Below are positions 17,736 through 26,459 of a stretch of DNA of 64,000 nt, in pieces. The notes under the pieces are model-generated. The model made no database searches. It had not been told where the DNA came from and saw only the letters and a program-made list of their open reading frames with translations. Source of the DNA: Rhizobium sp. P38BS-XIX (GTDB lineage Bacteria > Pseudomonadota > Alphaproteobacteria > Rhizobiales > Rhizobiaceae); NCBI RefSeq assembly GCF_012641435.1, contig NZ_JABAIJ010000001.1:1302001-1366000 (forward strand), in the 5' to 3' direction. Position 1 is the stretch's first letter, and the number at the start of each line of letters is the position of its first letter. The translations under genes and the position numbers were made by a program.

Positions 17736-18983
17736 TCAAGTCGGCTGCGGCAGCGCCTGCCGCAGCCAATCGCATTCTCGCAGGCCTGCGCCATGGAAGG
17801 GATCGACCAATGTGCCGGAAACGATGCCCGCCAGGATTTGCGGCGCAGGCGGCACTCTGGCAATCGTCGCGACCAGCCGATCCCGAACCCAGGCGAGTGC
17901 TGCCGAATCCGATTGATAGAACGGCGTGAAAGCCGCCGAAAGCAGCTGGAACAGGCGCACATGCATCCGCCGCGCCCTGGCATAATCCAAAAGAGCCGCC
18001 TCGATCGTTTCATTCCGCGCCAGCGCATGCGCCAATGCCGCAACATCGAGAAGCGCCATATTGGCGCCCTGCCCGAGCTGCGGGCTGGTGGAATGCGCCG
18101 CGTCGCCAACAAAGACCATCCGTCCGCTAAAGGGCACCATCATGGTGCGATGGGCATAGCGTGCCAGCGTCAGCTGGTCCCAATCGGTGATTTGCTCCAG
18201 CAAGGGTTCGCATTCCGGCCAATAGCTGCGGATTGCCTGTTTCCACTGTTCCAGCCCGCGCTTGCGCACCTCATCGGCTTCGCTAACCTTGAGGCTCCAG
18301 AACAAGGCCGCCTGCTTCGGCAGGCCGGGCCGTCTGCAGCCGATCGGCAGGACGCCGATCATGACGCTCGCTTTATCGTAACGCTGCGTCAGCGCCGCCT
18401 GATCCACCAATCCATCGGGACAATCGAGCGTCGCCCAGAAAGCACCGTAAGTCAGATTGCGCGCTCGCGGTGCGGCTGGCGATGCCGCCGCCAACTCGGA
18501 GCGGGCGCCACTCGCATCGATCACGAGATCGTAGGGACCGAGCCGCTCCCCGCCTTCGATGGAGAGATAACTTTCGCCGCCCTCCTCGCTGACGCCGACG
18601 ACCCGCTGTCCGGTCAGGATCTTGTGTCGCCGTGCGGAGACTTCATCGTAAAGTGTCTCGAATAGCGCGGCGCGATGGACACCGAGCCCATAGCGCCCAC
18701 CCGGCAGCGCATTGTAGCGAACATCGAGTACGATGCGGCCACGGGCGGTTTCCGTCCCGAACAATCGGTCGATGCGGTTGCCTGCTGCATGAATGGCCGG
18801 CCCGAGGCCAAGCGCCTCGAGCACGGTCAAACCGGTCGGCTGCAGCATCAACGCGGAGCCAACGGGTGCCGGACTGTCGAAGCGTTCGATGATGTCGGTC
18901 GCGTGGCCCGCACGCGTGAGAAGAAGGGAGGCAGCAAGACCTGCAGGTCCGGCGCCGACGATGGCAATCTTCAAAGGCTTCAC
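17736..18983 (-). CDS. FAD-dependent monooxygenase (PHBH/UbiH fold)
   Basis: 415 aa aromatic-ring or similar hydroxylase. N-terminal FAD motif KIAIVGAGPAGLAASLLLTRAG, the DG-like segment LVIDASGARSELA, and the GD motif GRMVFVGDAAHSTSPQLGQGANMALLDVAALA are all present. It begins with GTG 18983, 10 nt after the HxlR regulator gene, so the two form an operon. The context (HxlR, QorB-like reductase) points to quinone or aromatic electrophile handling; the substrate is not known. Confidence 0.9.
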   Translation of the reverse strand: MKPLKIAIVGAGPAGLAASLLLTRAGHATDIIERFDSPAPVGSALMLQPTGLTVLEALGLGPAIHAAGNRIDRLFGTETARGRIVLDVRYNALPGGRYGLGVHRAALFETLYDEVSARRHKILTGQRVVGVSEEGGESYLSIEGGERLGPYDLVIDASGARSELAAASPAAPRARNLTYGAFWATLDCPDGLVDQAALTQRYDKASVMIGVLPIGCRRPGLPKQAALFWSLKVSEADEVRKRGLEQWKQAIRSYWPECEPLLEQITDWDQLTLARYAHRTMMVPFSGRMVFVGDAAHSTSPQLGQGANMALLDVAALAHALARNETIEAALLDYARARRMHVRLFQLLSAAFTPFYQSDSAALAWVRDRLVATIARVPPAPQILAGIVSGTLVDPFHGAGLRECDWLRQALPQPT

Positions 18984-18993
18984 GATGGGCGGC

Positions 18994-19410
18994 TCAGTTT
19001 GGCGATTGGTCGAAACGAACCCTCGCAGCCTTCACGGCTTCGTGATTGGCTTCCGCCCAGTTCAGCAGCTGCGCCAGCGGCTCGTAAAGCGAATAGCCGA
19101 GATCGGTCAGGCGATATTCGACGCTCGGCGGTTTGGTGGGAAAGACTTCTCGATCGATATAGCCGTCGCGCTGCAAGTCGCGCAGCGTCTGCGTCAGCAT
19201 GCGCTGGGAGATATCGGGCACCAGCCGGCGCAATTCACCAAAGCGATACGGCCGTTTTGCCAGTGTTTCCAGAAGCAGCACAGACCACTTCCCGCCGATC
19301 TGCGAGATCAGATCGCGCACGGGGCAGTTGCCGAAATCGAGGTTGCTGAGATCGACGTCGCGCAGTGGCGGATCTACTTTACGCAGGTTGACGACGGTAC
19401 TGGCGCTCAT
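18994..19410 (-). CDS. HxlR family transcriptional regulator
   Basis: 138 aa winged-helix regulator. HxlR signature: CPVRDLISQIGGKWSVLLLETLAKRPYRFGELRRLVPDISQRMLTQTLRDLQRDGYIDREVFPTKPPSVEYRLTDLG (shown here only as family landmarks: the single Cys of CPVRD, GGKW, and PPSVEY). I start at ATG 19410 (MSASTVV), preceded by AAGGGAA, instead of an earlier codon. It is divergent from the QorB-like gene, the same arrangement as ytfH-qorB in Escherichia coli, and co-directional with the FAD monooxygenase gene. Confidence 0.9.
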   Translation of the reverse strand: MSASTVVNLRKVDPPLRDVDLSNLDFGNCPVRDLISQIGGKWSVLLLETLAKRPYRFGELRRLVPDISQRMLTQTLRDLQRDGYIDREVFPTKPPSVEYRLTDLGYSLYEPLAQLLNWAEANHEAVKAARVRFDQSPN

Positions 19411-19548
19411 GCCGGTTCCCTTTTGGTAACTTGGAGCCGAAAAACTGCCTCCTTTACACCATGAAGTCAATTCCTATTCTAGTGCTAGTCTCTTTTTGAG
19501 AGCAACCAGGCCTCCGCGAATTTCCGGTGGTCCAACAAGGGAAAACAC

Positions 19549-20436
19549 ATGAGCAGCACTCTTCTCGTCACCGGCGCCGCCGGTCAGCTTGGTCAGCGCG
19601 TCATCCATCACCTGCTGGAGACATACAAGGTCGCGCCCGGCCGCATCATCGCCGCCACGCGCAGCCCGGAGAAGCTTGCCGACCTCGCCGCCAAGGGCAT
19701 CATCACCCGCAAGGCCGATTTCGACGATGCCGCCAGCCTGTCGGCCGCCTTTGCCGGCGTCGATCGCGTGCTGATCATCAGCACCGATGCGCTGGCGGTT
19801 CCGGGACAGCGCCTGACGCAACATACCGCTGCCGTGGAAGCCGCCAAGGCTGCCGGCGTAAAACATGTTCTCTACACCTCGATGCCCGCGCCGGAAGACT
19901 CTCTCGTCACCTTCGCGCCCGACCACCTCGGCACCGAGAATGCCATCAAGGCAAGCGGCATCGGCTACACGATCCTGCGTGACGCCTGGTACTTCGACAA
20001 TTATCTCCTCGGCCTGCCGCACAGCCTCGAAACCGGCAAGTGGTACACGGCAACCGGCGGCGGCCGTCTCAGCAATATCAGCCGTGAAGATTGCGCTCTC
20101 GCCATCGCAGCCGCGCTGGCCTCCGACAGCACGGAAAGCGTCACCTACACGCTGACCGGCTCGACCGCCGTCACCGTCGAGGACATCGCAAGTGTTGTCA
20201 GCCGGATCACCGCCCGCCCGCTTGAAGTCGTTGAGGTAAATGACGAACAGTTCGCCGCTGGCCTTGCCGGCGCAGGCCTGCCACCCTTCGTCGTCAACAT
20301 GCTCGTCTCCGCCGACGCAAACACCCGCGCCGGCAAATTCGACATCCTGACGAATGATTTCAACAAGCTGACCGGCAAGGAACCGCAGACGCTGCGCGCC
20401 TTCTTTGAGGAACACAAGGCTGTATTAGCCGGCTGA
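19549..20436 (+). CDS. NAD(P)H-binding protein, QorB-like quinone oxidoreductase
   Basis: 295 aa, atypical short-chain dehydrogenase/NmrA fold. N-terminal nucleotide motif LLVTGAAGQLGQRVIHHLL; the segment DAWYFDNYLLGLPHSLETGKWYTATGGGRLSNISREDCA is characteristic of NAD(P)H:quinone reductase type 2 (QorB/YtfG). Expected to reduce quinones with NADPH and limit redox cycling. The divergent HxlR gene is probably a redox or quinone-responsive repressor of it. Confidence 0.88.
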   Translation: MSSTLLVTGAAGQLGQRVIHHLLETYKVAPGRIIAATRSPEKLADLAAKGIITRKADFDDAASLSAAFAGVDRVLIISTDALAVPGQRLTQHTAAVEAAKAAGVKHVLYTSMPAPEDSLVTFAPDHLGTENAIKASGIGYTILRDAWYFDNYLLGLPHSLETGKWYTATGGGRLSNISREDCALAIAAALASDSTESVTYTLTGSTAVTVEDIASVVSRITARPLEVVEVNDEQFAAGLAGAGLPPFVVNMLVSADANTRAGKFDILTNDFNKLTGKEPQTLRAFFEEHKAVLAG

Positions 20437-20488
20437 TTTTTGGAGCGGCCGGGCCGGCCTATCCGCTTGCATTCATTCAGCTCAGTCG

Positions 20489-20509
20489 TCTCCCCGCGTC
20501 GCGGGGAGA
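20489..20509. repeat. Palindromic hairpin TCTCCCCGC-GTC-GCGGGGAGA
   Basis: Perfect 9-bp stem, 52 bases after the QorB-like stop. The sequence resembles the G/C-rich palindromic units scattered between rhizobial genes. No T-run follows, so a terminator role is uncertain. Confidence 0.5.
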
Positions 20510-20624
20510 GACAACCTTGCACCCTGAAACAACGACCATCGCCGCTGTTCAAAGAGCCTAGCGTCGGGACCAGTTCGTTCCGATTGCCGAAACTCTGTCG
20601 AAGACACTTTTGTCTTTCCAATGT

Positions 20625-21056
20625 TTACTTCTGAAAAAAGCTTACCTGATAATCCATAAGCTCCTCTGGATTTTCCGGCTTAATGAACTCCACAACGAAT
20701 TCCCGATCCGGGAACTGCCACTGAAGCTTTGCCGCGAAAATTTCAACTAGTCGCTTGCCGAGAAGGATAAGCTTGTCGCTGGATATATCTGCGCATTCCG
20801 AATGCTGGATATCCGCGACGTGAAGATGGTTCATCACCCATTCGATAGACCGCCGCGTCGAAGCTGGGGCACTTTCGAACGCTCTAAGCCCTTCTTCGGA
20901 AAAACCCTCTACCAAGATGTATTGTCGATGCGCAACAAAGCTTGGCCAGAATATCGAAGAGTATCCGACAGCAAGTGAAAAGTTGCCGACGCACCCGGTC
21001 CAGCTTCCAATATCGATGCCGCGGCCGTTGTTCCACTCGCCCAATTCCAATTTCAT
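20625..21056 (-). CDS. Hypothetical protein, 143 aa
   Basis: I do not recognise a family. A soluble, acidic, aromatic-rich protein with no membrane segment or motif that I can name; the N-terminal half is LGEWNNGRGIDIGSWTGCVGN and there is a helical middle part (STRRSIEWVMNHLHV). Base composition is more AT-rich than the surroundings and codon use is less biased, suggesting acquired DNA. The ribosome site is weak. It may be an immunity-like or orphan accessory protein; that is a guess. Confidence 0.6.
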   Translation of the reverse strand: MKLELGEWNNGRGIDIGSWTGCVGNFSLAVGYSSIFWPSFVAHRQYILVEGFSEEGLRAFESAPASTRRSIEWVMNHLHVADIQHSECADISSDKLILLGKRLVEIFAAKLQWQFPDREFVVEFIKPENPEELMDYQVSFFQK

Positions 21057-21192
21057 GCTTTCTGGAATTTAAGTCACGGAACTCCACCTTTCGCTATCCT
21101 CTCGGATTGCCGAAATGACGCGACAAGCAATCTGTTACGCATGCGCCACCTCGAGGTTATTGTTTGCGAGGCGCGGACGTTACCATTTTTGG

Positions 21193-21429
21193 TTAAAACG
21201 AAACCAGTCGCTTAATTGAGCGAATAGAAAAGATGGATGTCGCTAGAGTTACTGGCAAAATCATTGAGCAAATCGCCAGTGTCGTTATGGCCCTGTCACA
21301 ATTATTTCCGTCAGGGCATTGGTCCAGACCGTCTCCGAGAGCCGCGAATCCACCAAACCCAACGACGACAGCATCAATCAGTCCCAACAAAAAGAGCGCA
21401 ATAAGAATTGCTAACTTAGCAGTCTTCAT
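21193..21429 (-). CDS. Small hypothetical membrane protein, 78 aa
   Basis: Two hydrophobic segments, LAILIALFLLGLIDAVVVGFGGFAAL and TTLAICSMILPVTLATSIFSI, separated by a short loop with two cysteines (DQCPDGNNCDRA) that would face one side of the membrane and could form a disulfide. ATG 21429 is chosen because it starts directly before the first membrane segment. No recognised family. It lies in the AT-rich stretch with the gene at 20625. Confidence 0.5.
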   Translation of the reverse strand: MKTAKLAILIALFLLGLIDAVVVGFGGFAALGDGLDQCPDGNNCDRAITTLAICSMILPVTLATSIFSIRSIKRLVSF

Positions 21430-21639
21430 CAAACGTAACTCTCTATTGCCATGGCGAGCCTTTTTGGGAGCCCAGGCTCGACAGCTCGGTATCGGAATAG
21501 AAAAGCTTTTCACACTCGCTTTACGTGTAAAGTACGTGAAAAAGATACCAACAGCAACAAGCTCTCTGTCGTTATTTGACCACCGTCAGAAACAACGACA
21601 TCAATTTTGTCGCCAGTAATATGCTTGGAGCACTTCCCC

Positions 21640-22392
21640 TCAAACCACCTGACCGCAAGCCCGGCGGAAGCGCCGCACCGTTTCGGCCATGCCGTATTCC
21701 AGCGCATCGGCGGTCAAGCCATGGCCGATCGAGGTCTCGGCAAGCTTCGGAATGCGCTTCATCAGCGCCGGCAGGTTGGCGACAGTCAGATCGTGACCGG
21801 CATTGACGTCGAGACCGTTGGCAAAGGCGGCATCGGCGGTCTTGCCGAGCGCTTCGAGAATGACCGCCGCCTTCTGCGGATCGTCGTAACAACCACCATA
21901 CGGGCCGGTATAGAGCTCGATGCGATCAGTCCCGACATCCTTGGCGATCTTTACCGCTTCGATATCGCCGTCGCCATCGGCAAACAGCGAAACGCGGCAA
22001 CCGATTTTCTTGTATTTGGCGACGACATCGGCCAGCAGCTCGCGATCCCTGCGAAAATCCCAACCGTGATCCGAGGTCGCCTGTGTGGGATCATCGGGCA
22101 CAAGTGTCACCTGCTCAGGCTGAGCTGCGGCGCAGAGATCGAAGAATTCGTCTGTCGGATAGCCCTCGATGTTGAACTCCGCCTCCGGAAACTCGTCATC
22201 GATCAGGGCGCGAATATCAGGCAGGTCGGAAAAGCGGACATGCCGCTGATCGGGACGCGGATGAACCGTGAGACCGCTGGCGCCGGCGGCAAGCGCGATG
22301 CGGCCCAGCCCGGTCACGCTCGGCCAGGGAAGATCACGCCGGTTGCGCAACATCGCGATAGCGTTGAGGTTCACGGAGAGCTTGGCGGGCAT
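21640..22392 (-). CDS. pdxJ: Pyridoxine 5'-phosphate synthase
   Basis: Condenses deoxyxylulose 5-phosphate with the aminoacetone phosphate derivative in the DXP-dependent vitamin B6 pathway. 250 aa, TIM barrel. Family signatures: [13 protein letters not shown] at the start, [45 protein letters not shown], and the phosphate-binding end [16 protein letters not shown] and [13 protein letters not shown]. Monocistronic in the window. It lies just to the right of the AT-rich stretch. Confidence 0.97.
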   Translation of the reverse strand: MPAKLSVNLNAIAMLRNRRDLPWPSVTGLGRIALAAGASGLTVHPRPDQRHVRFSDLPDIRALIDDEFPEAEFNIEGYPTDEFFDLCAAAQPEQVTLVPDDPTQATSDHGWDFRRDRELLADVVAKYKKIGCRVSLFADGDGDIEAVKIAKDVGTDRIELYTGPYGGCYDDPQKAAVILEALGKTADAAFANGLDVNAGHDLTVANLPALMKRIPKLAETSIGHGLTADALEYGMAETVRRFRRACGQVV

Positions 22393-22558
22393 GATCGAAA
22401 TCCCTGATTTTCAAAGCGGACGATATCATCGGTTTTAGGCCATTATGGCCAATAAAACCAACGAGATTCCGACATCAATCCATGCAAAACTTTGATGGCC
22501 CAGATAGCGACAAGTCACCGGAGCGCGACATCCGTCACTCAGCGCCCATAACCGCGTA

Positions 22559-23686
22559 TCAGCGAACGATCGTCAGCGTCTCGGCAGCGCGGGTAATAGC
22601 CGTATAAAGCCAGCGCTCGCGCGTGTCGCGAAAGGCCCAGCTCTCATCGAACAGCACCACATTGTTCCATTGCGAACCCTGCGCCTTGTGCACCGTCAGC
22701 GCATAGCCATAATCGAATTCGTCATAACGCTTGCGGGTCGACCACGGAATCTCACCCTCGACATCCTCGAATGCCTGCTTCAATAGCTTGATCTTGGCGG
22801 CGCCACGATCCATGTCGTCATCTTCCGGGCGGATCAGAAGATTGATGCCCGGCTTCGTGGTTTCCCTGGAAGAAGTCATCACCTGCCAGAGCGAACCATT
22901 GAGCAATCCCTTGGCGGGATCGTTGCGCAGGCAGACCAACTTGTCTCCGGATTGCGGATACTCAGCCGAAAAACCTTTCAGCTCCCGCAGACGCTGATTG
23001 TAACGCCGCCGCGTCCTGTTGGTGCCGACCAGAACCTGATCCGCCTCGAGCACCAGCGGCTGCGTGACATCATTCTTGGAAATCACCTGCGCGGTACCAT
23101 AATCGCCGTGCATAATTTCCTTGCCCTCACGCACCTGCATGGCGAGCTGGATGATCGGATTGTCACGCGCCTGCCGGTGAATATCCGTCAGCAGATAATC
23201 CGGCTCCTCGTTGGTAAAAAACCCGCCGCCGGTCACCGGCGGCAGCTGCCCCGGATCGCCGAGCACCAGAATGGGCGTGCCGAAGCTCATCAGGTCCTTG
23301 CCGAGCGCTTCGTCCACCATCGAGCATTCGTCGACGATGATCAGCGCCGCCTTGGCGACCGGGCTCTGGCGGTTGATGGTGAACATCGGGGCGATCGAAG
23401 TCTTGCCCGTCTCTTCGTCTTCGACGGCTTCCTCGCCGCGCGGCCGGTAGATCAGCGAATGAATGGTCTTGGCGTTGGAAGCACCGCGCGAGCGCAGCAC
23501 CTGTGCTGCCTTGCCCGTAAAGGCCGCGAACAGCACATCGCCGTCGACATTCTCGGCAAAATGCCGCGCAAGCGTCGTCTTGCCCGTGCCGGCATAGCCG
23601 AACAGACGGAACAGCGGCGAGCGCCCCTCCTTCAGCCATTTGGCAACGGCCTTGAGCGCTTCATCTTGTTGCGGCGCGAATTGCAT
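22559..23686 (-). CDS. ATP-dependent RecD-like DNA helicase
   Basis: 375 aa superfamily 1B helicase. Walker A is RLFGYAGTGKTTLARHFAE near residue 27; motif II is LIIVDECSMVDE; motif III PILVLGDPGQLPPV; and the C-terminal motif VI region is FDYGYALTVHKAQGSQWNNVVLFDE with YTAITRAAETLTI. It lacks the long N-terminal extension of RecD/RecD2 and is therefore a short stand-alone form, common in Rhizobiales. Function in repair or exonuclease support is inferred. Divergent from the ECF sigma operon. Confidence 0.92.
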   Translation of the reverse strand: MQFAPQQDEALKAVAKWLKEGRSPLFRLFGYAGTGKTTLARHFAENVDGDVLFAAFTGKAAQVLRSRGASNAKTIHSLIYRPRGEEAVEDEETGKTSIAPMFTINRQSPVAKAALIIVDECSMVDEALGKDLMSFGTPILVLGDPGQLPPVTGGGFFTNEEPDYLLTDIHRQARDNPIIQLAMQVREGKEIMHGDYGTAQVISKNDVTQPLVLEADQVLVGTNRTRRRYNQRLRELKGFSAEYPQSGDKLVCLRNDPAKGLLNGSLWQVMTSSRETTKPGINLLIRPEDDDMDRGAAKIKLLKQAFEDVEGEIPWSTRKRYDEFDYGYALTVHKAQGSQWNNVVLFDESWAFRDTRERWLYTAITRAAETLTIVR

Positions 23687-23746
23687 CGGCCGAATTGGCA
23701 GGATTCGGCAGCAGGAAGCAAGCAGTAAAAAATACCTGACAAGCTT

Positions 23747-23776
23747 GGGAATAAAATCTGGCGCACCCGTGTCTCA
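23747..23776 (+). promoter_or_regulatory. Candidate ECF sigma promoter
   Basis: GGGAAT at 23747-23752 and CGTGTC at 23768-23773 are 15 bases apart, close to the GGAAx / CGTxx pattern used by ECF sigma factors; the next bases continue GTCTCA. It lies about 60 bases before the first gene of the sigma factor operon and would make the operon autoregulatory. Confidence 0.4.
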
Positions 23777-23836
23777 TGTCCGGCAATGCAAAATGCGACG
23801 CCTGGACCCATCGTCCACCATCCGAGGAGAAACATC

Positions 23837-24217
23837 ATGAAGACCATGAGATTCCTGACTGCGCTTGCAGCGGCATCGGCCTTTGCCACCGCCGCTTTCG
23901 CCGCAGCACCCGTCAAGACGGTCGAAAGCGCCAAGGGCAAGGTGCTTGCCGGCGAAAACGGCATGACGCTTTATACGTTCAAGAACGACAAGTCGGGCGA
24001 ATCCAATTGCAACGGCGATTGCGCAAAAGCCTGGCCGCCGCTGATGGCCGATGGCAAAGCCAAGGCAGAGGGTGCATACTCGATCATCACCCGCAAGGAC
24101 GGGATGAAGCAGTGGGCAAAGGACGGCATGCCGCTCTATTTCTTCGTCAAGGACACAAAGTCCGGTGATGTCGCCGGCGACGGTTTCAAGGGCGTGTGGG
24201 ATGTCGCGAAGCCCTGA
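23837..24217 (+). CDS. Secreted COG4315-type repeat protein
   Basis: 126 aa exported protein with a signal peptide (MKTMRFLTALAAASAFATAAFA). The mature part contains two copies of the 'secreted repeat of unknown function' motif: GENGMTLYTFKNDKSGESNCNGDCAKAWPPL and a second DGMKQWAKDGMPLYFFVKDTKSGDVAGDG. Two cysteines (NCNGDC) are in the first repeat. GAGGAGA precedes ATG 23837. Its end overlaps the sigma factor gene, so it is the first gene of the unit. The role is unknown; homologues often accompany ECF sigma systems. Confidence 0.88.
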   Translation: MKTMRFLTALAAASAFATAAFAAAPVKTVESAKGKVLAGENGMTLYTFKNDKSGESNCNGDCAKAWPPLMADGKAKAEGAYSIITRKDGMKQWAKDGMPLYFFVKDTKSGDVAGDGFKGVWDVAKP

Positions 24218-24755
24218 TGCGAATGAAAAAGGCGCGGTGGGAACCTCCCCCGCGCCCGATAGCTTCGAGGCGGAGGTGCTGGCGCTCCTCCCCTCGCTGC
24301 GACGCTATTCGCGCAGCCTCACCCGCTCGGACGCCGATGGCGAAGACCTGCTTCAGGATTGTGTCGAGAAGGTTTTAATCCGCCGCGGCCAATGGCGCGG
24401 GCTGAACCTGCGCGGCTGGATCCTCACCATCATGACCAATCTCCATCGCAACGGGCGGCGCCAGCAAGGCGGCCGCAGTTTCGTCGATATCGATGACAAC
24501 AGCCATTTGCCGGCAGCCGAAACCGACAACGATCCGCTGCAGCGCTCGCGCCTTGAAACGGCACTCAACAGTCTGGGCGAGGAGTATCGCGCCGTGCTGA
24601 TGCTCGTGGTCGTCGAGGGCTACAGCTATCAGGATGTCGCAGACATGCTTGAGATCCCGATCGGCACCGTGATGTCGCGCCTGTCCCGCGCCCGCCAGAA
24701 GATGACCAGCCTGTTGAATGCCGACAACGTTGTCACGCTTCGGAGACCAAGATGA
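24201..24755 (+). CDS. ECF-type RNA polymerase sigma factor
   Basis: 184 aa. Sigma region 2 is LLPSLRRYSRSLTRSDADGEDLLQDCVEKVL with the core-binding DAEDL-like segment; region 4 is LGEEYRAVLMLVVVEGYSYQDVADMLEIPIGTVMSRLSRARQKM. Start at ATG 24201, inside the end of the secreted protein gene (17-nt overlap), with AAGGG upstream. It overlaps the anti-sigma gene by 4 nt (ATGA). Belongs to the group of small ECF factors paired with a membrane anti-sigma factor. Confidence 0.95.
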   Translation: MSRSPDANEKGAVGTSPAPDSFEAEVLALLPSLRRYSRSLTRSDADGEDLLQDCVEKVLIRRGQWRGLNLRGWILTIMTNLHRNGRRQQGGRSFVDIDDNSHLPAAETDNDPLQRSRLETALNSLGEEYRAVLMLVVVEGYSYQDVADMLEIPIGTVMSRLSRARQKMTSLLNADNVVTLRRPR

Positions 24756-25555
24756 ACGAACACAAACCGACCGTGACCGAAGCGGATCTCCACGCCTTTG
24801 CCGATGGCCTTCTGCCGCCGGAAAAGCAGGCAGAACTGCAAGCGTGGCTGGCTGAAAACGCCGAGGACGCCGCTATCGTTGCCGCCTGGCAGACGCAGAA
24901 CGATGACATCAGGGCCATGTTCTCGCCCTATGCGATATCGAGAGATGGCGACACAAGGCTGATTTCCAGGGATACCGGCACCCCGTCCGTACAGACGTTC
25001 CGATCGCACCGAAGCCGCAAGCTGATGATGTTCGCGGCCTCCCTGGCGCTCTTTATCGCCGGTGCCGCGGCGGGCCATTTCGGTCCCAATCTCTTCAGGC
25101 CACACGAATTGCAGCTGACAGCGATCGAGGCTCTCCCGCAGCAGGCGCATTCGGCCTTCGTCGTCTATGCCAGCGATGTCCGCCATCCCGTCGAAGTCGG
25201 CGCAGATCAGGAAGCCCATCTCGCGACCTGGCTCGGCAAGCGCATGAATGTCGCCGGTCTCAAGGTGCCGAGCTTGCAGCGGCTGGGCTTCCAGCTTGTC
25301 GGCGGCCGGCTGTTGCCGATCAACGGCACGCCCGGCGCCCTGTTCATGTATGAGAATGCCACGGGCCAGCGTCTGACGGTTCTGGTCGGGCGCAACAGCG
25401 GCAACACCACGACCAGCTTCCGTTTCGCCAGCGACAACGCCGTCGAAACCTTCTACTGGATCGACGGCGATCTTGGCTATGCGGTGACGGGTGAGATCTC
25501 GCGGGACATGCTGCGGCAGGTGGCGGACGAGTGCTACAAGCAGTTTTCGTCGTAG
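24752..25555 (+). CDS. Transmembrane anti-sigma factor
   Basis: 267 aa. Cytoplasmic N-terminus with an anti-sigma domain (VTEADLHAFADGLLPPEKQAELQAWLAENAED), a single transmembrane segment near residues 90-110 (LMMFAASLALFIAGAAAGHFG), and a periplasmic domain of about 155 residues that probably receives the signal. Translational coupling (ATGA) with the sigma factor gene confirms the pair. The usual zinc motif HxxxCxxC is absent, so this is not a ZAS-type anti-sigma factor. Signal unknown; oxidative stress is a common one in this family. Confidence 0.92.
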   Translation: MNEHKPTVTEADLHAFADGLLPPEKQAELQAWLAENAEDAAIVAAWQTQNDDIRAMFSPYAISRDGDTRLISRDTGTPSVQTFRSHRSRKLMMFAASLALFIAGAAAGHFGPNLFRPHELQLTAIEALPQQAHSAFVVYASDVRHPVEVGADQEAHLATWLGKRMNVAGLKVPSLQRLGFQLVGGRLLPINGTPGALFMYENATGQRLTVLVGRNSGNTTTSFRFASDNAVETFYWIDGDLGYAVTGEISRDMLRQVADECYKQFSS

Positions 25556-25622
25556 CTCGCCTCGAGGGGAAGCATTTCGTCGCCCCCTAGGCTACTTATT
25601 TAGCTCCTGCCTCGAAGCACTC

Positions 25623-26021
25623 TCAACCAGCCTCCGTTGGCACGAGGCTGATCTCCACATGTTTGGCGCTGACGAAACCGCTCACTCCGTAGCTGGCATC
25701 CTATTCTATGCGAAAGCTCTGATCCGTCTTCGTAATTTCCAAATCGAAGATGATGCCTGGGACCATATCGAAATCAGTACAACTGATGGCACTCACCCCC
25801 TCGAGGATAAGCGTAACGATCGCATGCTTATCCAAGACAAAGTAACCTTTGGCGTCCACCTGGTCTGTCATGTTCCATGCGTGAATACGCAGCAGCCCTG
25901 CTCCGCTACCGGAGAAGCTGATCTCCAGCAATTTGGCATCATGGAAGCGGGGTATCCGCCCGAACCACTCAAGCAAAGATTTGCCGCCGGGAATATCGTT
26001 TAGCACAGAGGTAGAGGACAT
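25623..26021 (-). pseudogene. Imm50-like immunity protein gene with an in-frame amber stop
   Basis: The reading frame starts at ATG 26021 and matches the Imm50 style: SLLEWFGRIPRFHDAKLLEISFSGSG, then WNMTDQVDAKGYFVLDKHAIVTLILEGVSAI. It stops at TAG 25701-25703 after 106 residues, but the same frame continues for 25 more residues (DASYGVSGFVSAKHVEISLVP) to a TGA at 25623-25625, which looks like the normal C-terminus. One base change thus truncates it. No toxin gene was seen next to it. Whether the short form folds is unknown. Confidence 0.7.
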
Positions 26022-26069
26022 GACAGTTCACAAATGGGATGATCGGTTAGGAAACGCTTGTTCGGATGA

Positions 26070-26459
26070 TCAACGGTGAGGATCATTCTCCAGCACGATC
26101 GGCTTGCCATGTGGCGTTGCCTCGGCAGCACGTTGCCAGCTTTGTTGCAAAGCCAGGATCGCATGGGCATCGGCAATGCCCTTCGCGACCAGCAGTCCTG
26201 ACAGAGCAGCGACCCAGCAATCGAAATAATCGCTAGCGTCGACCGCGCGGCCAGCCTTATGCAGCTCGGCTGACAATCGTTCGGCCCATTCGCTCCAGGC
26301 AAACAGGCCTTTCTCATGCAGATGAACCGTGATCGCAAAGGCTTCAGCCGCCCAAGGCTCGGGAAAGACCGGCTCGCCATCGGTTGATTTCGGCAGCTGC
26401 GGCGATTGCGCCAGAGGCGACGCACTTTCACACGCGCTCAAGATAGCTCTCCCAGGCAT
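26070..26459 (-). CDS. Nitrile hydratase accessory protein
   Basis: 129 aa, the P14K/NhlE-type activator that helps insert cobalt into the alpha subunit. Signature EPVFPEPWAAEAFAITVHLHEKGLFAWSEWAERLSAELHKA and DYFDCWVAALSGLLVAKG, which resembles the N-terminal part of the beta subunit, as expected for a self-subunit-swapping chaperone. Its start overlaps the end of the beta gene by 32 nt, so it is translated from the same message as alpha and beta. Confidence 0.9.
   Translation of the reverse strand: MPGRAILSACESASPLAQSPQLPKSTDGEPVFPEPWAAEAFAITVHLHEKGLFAWSEWAERLSAELHKAGRAVDASDYFDCWVAALSGLLVAKGIADAHAILALQQSWQRAAEATPHGKPIVLENDPHR

Noticed and set aside
25701..26021. Truncated Imm50-like protein taken as a complete 106-aa gene
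   Set aside because: The frame clearly continues after a single TAG, so it is given as a disrupted gene.
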